DNA from: SAR202 cluster bacterium
GTDB lineage: Bacteria > Chloroflexota > Dehalococcoidia > SAR202 > CAJWER01
Direction: 5' to 3'
DNA length: 10,379 nt
Assembly (NCBI GenBank): GCA_030740335.1
Contig: JASLXL010000058.1
Location: forward strand, 1-10,379
The notes under the pieces were generated by a model. The model saw nothing but the letters and a program-made list of their open reading frames with translations. It was not told the origin of the DNA and did not search any database. A program made the translations under genes and the position numbers. Positions 6,685-10,379 of the stretch are shown piece after piece; within the stretch, counting starts at the first letter, position 1; every line of letters starts with the position of its first letter.

Positions 6685-8070
6685 ATGGATGGCCGCCACA
6701 TTGTCGTAGGCAAAGAGAGGCAGCTCTTCCTGGACGACCTGTGGACATCCGACGCTTCGGGCGTCTCACGGGTGCTGCACACGCCAGAGAGACGCGAGGA
6801 AGTGCTCATACCTGACAGCCCCTGGGAGCGCCACGGCATGCCCTCGTGCGTCGGCTACTTCCGCGACGGGGACCGCTACAGGATGTGGTACAGGTGCGAT
6901 GACACAGCGGAAGGAAATCCGCGCTTCACGGCCTATGCGGAGAGCCAGGACGGCATCCACTGGGAGAAGCCGAACCTGGGCATTGTGGAATACGAGGGAT
7001 CCAAGGATAACAACCTCGTCTCGCTTGGTGACCAGGGCATGGACTTGACCCCCTTCAGGGACGATAACCCAAATGCCGCAGATGACGAGCACTATAAGGG
7101 TGTCGTCAGGCCACATGCCGGCAAGGCCATGTATGCAGTGGTGTCCCCCGATGGCCTGCGCTGGCGGCTGAAGCAGCCCGAACCGATCCTTGACGATCCG
7201 CCCTTCGACACCCAGAACATCGCCTTCTGGGACACTTGGCGCGAGGAGTACGTGTTCTACACGCGCGGGGTTCGGAACCCGACTCCGGAGGAGGCCTCCG
7301 AGCCGGGCAAGGATACTTTCATTGGGGGGGTACGCTGGATTCGGAGGGCCACATCCGACGACTTCGTACACTGGTCCAAGCTGGAATCGATCACGGCGGG
7401 CGACACGCCCACTGAGCACCTGTACACCAACTCGTGTGTACAGTACCCCCGTTCGCGCGGGACGTACTTGATGTTCCCCTCGCGGTTCGTCCCGGAGCGT
7501 TCGCCTACACCCGGCTGGCCCTCCGGACCGGGGGTGAACGACATCGTCTTCATGTCCAGCCGGGACGGGCTCAATTTCGACCGCTCCTTCATGGAGGCGT
7601 TCATCCGCCCCGGCCCCGGCATGGCAAACTGGCACGAACGAGCGGTGTACTTCGATTGGGGACTGCTCCAGACCTCACCCACGGAGCTATCCATGTACTG
7701 CCAGGAGCACGGCAGGCTTCCCACCGCCCATCTGCGACGGTACACGCTGCGGACCGACGGTTTCGTGTCGGTCCAGGCTGGTTTTGAGGGCGGCGAGTTC
7801 CTCACGCAGCCGCTGGTGTTCGAAGGCGGCGAGCTGGAGATGAACTACTCCACGTCGGCCGTGGGCTCAGTGCAGGTGGAGATCCAAGACGCGGAGGGCC
7901 GTGCAATTCCGGGCTATGGGCTCGACGAGTGCCCCGAAAAATTTGGAGACGAGATAGAGGGAACAATGGGCTGGAACGCGGGTTCGGACGTCGGCAACCT
8001 CGCCGGAAGACCCGTCCGACTGCGCTTTGCCCTAAAAGACGCCGATATGTACGCGTTCAGGTTCCGGTAA
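6685..8070 (+). CDS. Cytoplasmic GH32/GH43-like beta-propeller protein, paralogue 1
   Basis: 461 residues from ATG 6685, chosen for AAAGGAG at 6671-6677. No signal peptide or membrane segment. The fold looks like the five-bladed propeller of glycoside hydrolase families 32/43/62: an early RQLFLDD motif (12-18), RYRMWYR (64-70), and four blade-like S-x-DG/DF-x-x-W/F motifs at 87-93, 154-160, 224-230 and 292-298. FWDTWREEYVFYTRG (181-195) and LYTNSCVQY (246-254) are typical of this family, usually annotated as hypothetical or GH32-like. D17 is a candidate catalytic acid by analogy only. A C-terminal beta-sandwich-like domain (about 351-461) follows. Relative to the next gene it has about 10 extra residues in the loop at 197-215. 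The substrate is unknown; its place after the importer suggests it acts on the imported compound. Confidence 0.85.
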   Translation: MDGRHIVVGKERQLFLDDLWTSDASGVSRVLHTPERREEVLIPDSPWERHGMPSCVGYFRDGDRYRMWYRCDDTAEGNPRFTAYAESQDGIHWEKPNLGIVEYEGSKDNNLVSLGDQGMDLTPFRDDNPNAADDEHYKGVVRPHAGKAMYAVVSPDGLRWRLKQPEPILDDPPFDTQNIAFWDTWREEYVFYTRGVRNPTPEEASEPGKDTFIGGVRWIRRATSDDFVHWSKLESITAGDTPTEHLYTNSCVQYPRSRGTYLMFPSRFVPERSPTPGWPSGPGVNDIVFMSSRDGLNFDRSFMEAFIRPGPGMANWHERAVYFDWGLLQTSPTELSMYCQEHGRLPTAHLRRYTLRTDGFVSVQAGFEGGEFLTQPLVFEGGELEMNYSTSAVGSVQVEIQDAEGRAIPGYGLDECPEKFGDEIEGTMGWNAGSDVGNLAGRPVRLRFALKDADMYAFRFR

Positions 8071-8093
8071 TAACACGAACACGGAGGCCAGGT

Positions 8094-9446
8094 ATGCAAG
8101 CCAATACCCCAGCGAACATCGGGACCGACCGCCAGCTATTTGTCGACGCGTTTTGGATCGATGAAGCGAAGGGCGTGGAGCGTCGACTCCACGAGCCAGA
8201 GCGCCGCGAAATCGCCATTGAGTCCAACGGGGCGTGGGACCTGAACCCGTGCGCGGCGAAGTTCATGTGGGATGGGGACCGGTATCGCGCCTGGTACCGT
8301 ACAGACCACGAGGCGGATCTGATCCTGACGCGCTCCGGGCTTGGCACGGCATATGCGGAGAGCACCAACGGAATAGTCTGGACCAGGCCGAAATTGGGGC
8401 TGTTCGAGGCCAATGGGTCTAGGGAAAACAACCTGGTGTGGATGGGCCCCGGCGCCAACATGGTACCGTTCCGCGACCCTAATCCGGACATACCCGACGA
8501 CGAGCGCTACAAGGCCGTCGCCCGGACCAGAAACCTACTGGCGCTGGTGTCGCCGGACGGCGTGAACTGGCGACAGCTGCAGGACGAGCCGATCATGACG
8601 GACGGCCCCTTCGACTCTGTCAATGTGGTGTTCTGGGACACATGGCGGGAGGAGTACGTGGTGTACACACGCGGCGTGGCCGGCACCGGCACCTTCAAGA
8701 AGGGGGTGCGCTGGATTCGGAGGTCGACCTCTCCCGACTTCCGCACGTGGAGCGAGCTGGAGTCCATCGACACCGGCGAGACCCCGGACGAGCACTTCTA
8801 CACCAACGCGTGCGTCCAGTACGAACGAGCCCCAGGGACCTATCTCATGTTTCCGTCCAGATTCGTGGTGGATCGCAACCCCGACCCCGACTGGACCTAC
8901 AGCGACGGGGTCAGCGACATCGTGTTCATGTCTAGTCGGGACGGACTCCACTTCGACCGCAGCATGCGAGACGCGTTCATCAGGCCCGGGACTGACCAGG
9001 GCAACTGGCACGATAGGGGCGTCTACATCGAGACCGGGATATTGATGACCTCGCCGACCGAGATGTCGCTCTACGGCATGGAAAACTCCCACCTGCCCAG
9101 CCAGCGAATCCGTCGCTATTCTCTGCGCACGGACGGATTCGTATCGATGAATGCGGGATACGCCGGTGGTGAATTTCTCACAAATCCGATGATTTTCGAT
9201 GGCGGCGAACTAGAATTGAACTACTCGACATCCGCCGTAGGATCGGTCCAGGTAGAGATCCAAGACGCCGAGGGCCACGCCCTGCCAAGCTACGGACTCG
9301 CCGACTGCCCCGAGAAATTCGGCGACGAGATCGAGGGTGTCATTGGCTGGAACGCTGGAACACGCGTAGACGACCTCGCCGGACAGCCGGTCCGGCTGAG
9401 GTTCGTGATAAAGGACGCCGACCTGTACGCGTTCCGGTTCCGATAG
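8094..9446 (+). CDS. Cytoplasmic GH32/GH43-like beta-propeller protein, paralogue 2
   Basis: 450 residues from ATG 8094, with CGGAGG at 8082-8087 six bases before it. It is a tandem paralogue of the preceding gene: the same RQLFVD (13-18), RYRAWYR (63-69), FRDPNPDIPDDERYK (126-140), SPDGVNW (153-159) and FWDTWREEYVVYTRG (180-194). The C-terminal 111 residues match at about 86 positions by my hand alignment, including the unbroken NYSTSAVGSVQVEIQDAEG. The DNA in that stretch differs at many wobble positions, which means an old duplication under protein-level selection. The Asp pair of paralogue 1 (D17-D18) is D18-A19 here, so only the first is shared. No signal peptide. The two proteins may have different substrates or form a heteromer; neither can be decided from sequence. 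Confidence 0.85.
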   Translation: MQANTPANIGTDRQLFVDAFWIDEAKGVERRLHEPERREIAIESNGAWDLNPCAAKFMWDGDRYRAWYRTDHEADLILTRSGLGTAYAESTNGIVWTRPKLGLFEANGSRENNLVWMGPGANMVPFRDPNPDIPDDERYKAVARTRNLLALVSPDGVNWRQLQDEPIMTDGPFDSVNVVFWDTWREEYVVYTRGVAGTGTFKKGVRWIRRSTSPDFRTWSELESIDTGETPDEHFYTNACVQYERAPGTYLMFPSRFVVDRNPDPDWTYSDGVSDIVFMSSRDGLHFDRSMRDAFIRPGTDQGNWHDRGVYIETGILMTSPTEMSLYGMENSHLPSQRIRRYSLRTDGFVSMNAGYAGGEFLTNPMIFDGGELELNYSTSAVGSVQVEIQDAEGHALPSYGLADCPEKFGDEIEGVIGWNAGTRVDDLAGQPVRLRFVIKDADLYAFRFR

Positions 9447-9500
9447 GGAACCAGCTCATGTGATCGCGTCGAGATCAGCCAGAGAGAGGATCACACCACC

Positions 9501-10253
9501 ATGAAAAACATTCTGATAACCGGCATGAGCGGCCTTATAGGCGGTATCCTGAGACGACACCTCGAATCGCTGGGCGGGTATCACCTGCGTGCATTAAACC
9601 GCCGTCCGGTTGAGGGCGTTGAGTCTGTTCAGGCCGACATTTCTGACCTGGAGGCCATCCGGCCAGCGTTCGAGGATATCGATGTCGTCGTCCACCTGGC
9701 AGCCTACCTGGGAGGCGCGGACTTTGACGGCCACCTGTCCGGGAATCTCATTGGCGCGTACAACATCTACGAGGCTTCGCGTCTCGCCGGGGTCAAGCGG
9801 GTAGTATTTGCCAGCAGCGGAGCGGCATCAAGGGGGTTCGAGCGCATCGCCCCCTATGACGCCATCGCAGAAGGGAACTACGATCGAGTGCCGGAAGACT
9901 TCGCCAAGGTTACCCCTGACACGACCTGGCCCGATGGGATCTACGGTGCAACCAAGGTGTGGGGCGAAGCGCTCGGACGCCACTATGCAGACGCCTACGA
10001 CATATCGGTGCTGTGCGTTCGGATCGGCCGGGTCAACGAGGAGAACAGGCCCACGAGTTCCGGCGAGTTCTCGCGGTATCTGAGCCACAGGGACATCGCC
10101 CAATTTTTGCAACTCTGTGTCGACGCACCCGACGACCTTGAGTACGACGTATTTTTCGCCACTTCGAACAACCGGTGGGGCTACCGCGACATCGAGCATC
10201 CTCGCAAGGTACTCGGATACGAGCCCCAGGACTCCGCCGAGGCCTTCAGGTAA
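9501..10253 (+). CDS. NAD(P)-dependent SDR, uronate dehydrogenase-like
   Basis: 250-residue extended short-chain dehydrogenase. The Rossmann motif GMSGLIG (8-14, GxxGxxG) is followed by D46 in ADISDL, HLAA (65-68), N82 in the NxxG position, S105-S106 of FASSG, and the catalytic YGATK (148-152). The C-terminal part, with RYLSHRDIAQF, then YDVFFATSNN and a final LGYEPQDSAE, resembles uronate dehydrogenases and their relatives, which oxidise D-glucuronate or D-galacturonate to aldaric acid lactones with NAD; Udh is about 265 residues. Other sugar or sugar-lactone dehydrogenases share this pattern, so the substrate is not fixed. The ATG has an AGAGAGAGGA run at 9481-9490. It lies 54 bases after the propeller pair and is probably co-transcribed. 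Confidence 0.85.
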   Translation: MKNILITGMSGLIGGILRRHLESLGGYHLRALNRRPVEGVESVQADISDLEAIRPAFEDIDVVVHLAAYLGGADFDGHLSGNLIGAYNIYEASRLAGVKRVVFASSGAASRGFERIAPYDAIAEGNYDRVPEDFAKVTPDTTWPDGIYGATKVWGEALGRHYADAYDISVLCVRIGRVNEENRPTSSGEFSRYLSHRDIAQFLQLCVDAPDDLEYDVFFATSNNRWGYRDIEHPRKVLGYEPQDSAEAFR

Positions 10254-10320
10254 TCTGCCCGCGTTCGTAGACTCCCGCACCATGCCGTAACTCAAGTCCC
10301 TTGATTTATGGAGAAGATCA

Positions 10321-10379
10321 ATGCGAGGAATCGTTGTCTGTGTCGATCCACGTGCAGCCGAGGCGGGTGCCAGGGTTCT
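10321..10379 (+). CDS. Partial gene, possible gamma-glutamyltransferase family protein
   Basis: Only the first 19 codons are inside the window. The reading starts MRGIVVCVDPRAAEAGARVL (the last codon incomplete). This resembles the N-terminus of gamma-glutamyltransferase-family hydrolases, which often begin RGxVVxxxPLAAEAGxxIL before the GGNAVDAAVA block; that block would lie beyond the edge. GGAG at 10310-10313 is 7 bases upstream of the ATG, supporting the start. A competing ATG at 10308 opens a frame coding a Cys- and Arg-rich peptide and is unlikely. If correct, the protein would be an Ntn-type amidohydrolase acting on gamma-glutamyl or related amide bonds. The family call rests on very few residues. 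Confidence 0.5.
   Translation, partial: MRGIVVCVDPRAAEAGARV

Noticed and set aside
6766..7635. 289-codon minus-strand ORF opposite propeller paralogue 1
   Set aside because: It mirrors a strongly supported gene with clear motifs and a paralogue; its own translation shows no family pattern. The same applies to the minus-strand frame at 8535-9092.
7929..8093. Extended N-terminus of propeller paralogue 2
   Set aside because: It would overlap paralogue 1 by more than 140 bases with an Arg-rich out-of-frame translation; ATG 8094 has CGGAGG upstream.
9461..9477. TGATC/GATCA inverted repeat before the SDR gene
   Set aside because: Only 5 bp per arm with a 7-base loop and no T-tract; expected by chance. 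A similar 5-bp repeat at about 10292-10304 was rejected for the same reason.

Overview
The window reads as one long plus-strand gene cluster of a moderately GC-rich bacterium. ATG, GTG and TTG starts are all used and most genes have a recognisable Shine-Dalgarno motif. An Opp/Dpp-type ABC transporter followed by cytoplasmic beta-propeller proteins and a Udh-like dehydrogenase is the kind of gene content I would expect in uncultured marine or soil Chloroflexota (SAR202-like), with Planctomycetota-type bacteria as an alternative. That placement is an inference from gene style, and nothing here is a taxonomic marker.

Layout. Positions 1-478 carry no gene I can support; the clearest structure there is a perfect 13-bp-stem hairpin at 65-98. 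A transporter block follows: permease B1 (479-1420), permease C1 (1461-2447), ATPase D (2513-3493), ATPase F (3560-4558), then a second, divergent permease pair, B2 (about 4571-5455) and C2 (5550-6662). A 31-codon mini-ORF (5455-5550) is wedged between B2 and C2 with TGATG overlaps at both ends. Downstream are two tandem paralogous beta-propeller proteins of the GH32/GH43-like fold (6685-8070 and 8094-9446), a short-chain dehydrogenase of the NAD-dependent epimerase / uronate dehydrogenase type (9501-10253), and the first 59 bases of a gene whose N-terminus looks like a gamma-glutamyltransferase family protein (10321 to the window edge).

How they may work together (inference). The transporter imports a small peptide, glycoside or oligosaccharide. 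Opp/Dpp-family importers handle sugars as well as peptides in some bacteria. The two propeller proteins have no signal peptide, so they would act on the imported compound in the cytoplasm. The Udh-like SDR could then oxidise a released sugar or uronic acid. No substrate-binding protein is encoded in the window; it must lie elsewhere, perhaps just upstream. The most unusual points are the two permease heterodimers sharing one ATPase pair, the probable CTG start of B2 behind a perfect hairpin, the coupled mini-ORF, and the propeller pair with its strongly conserved C-terminal domain.
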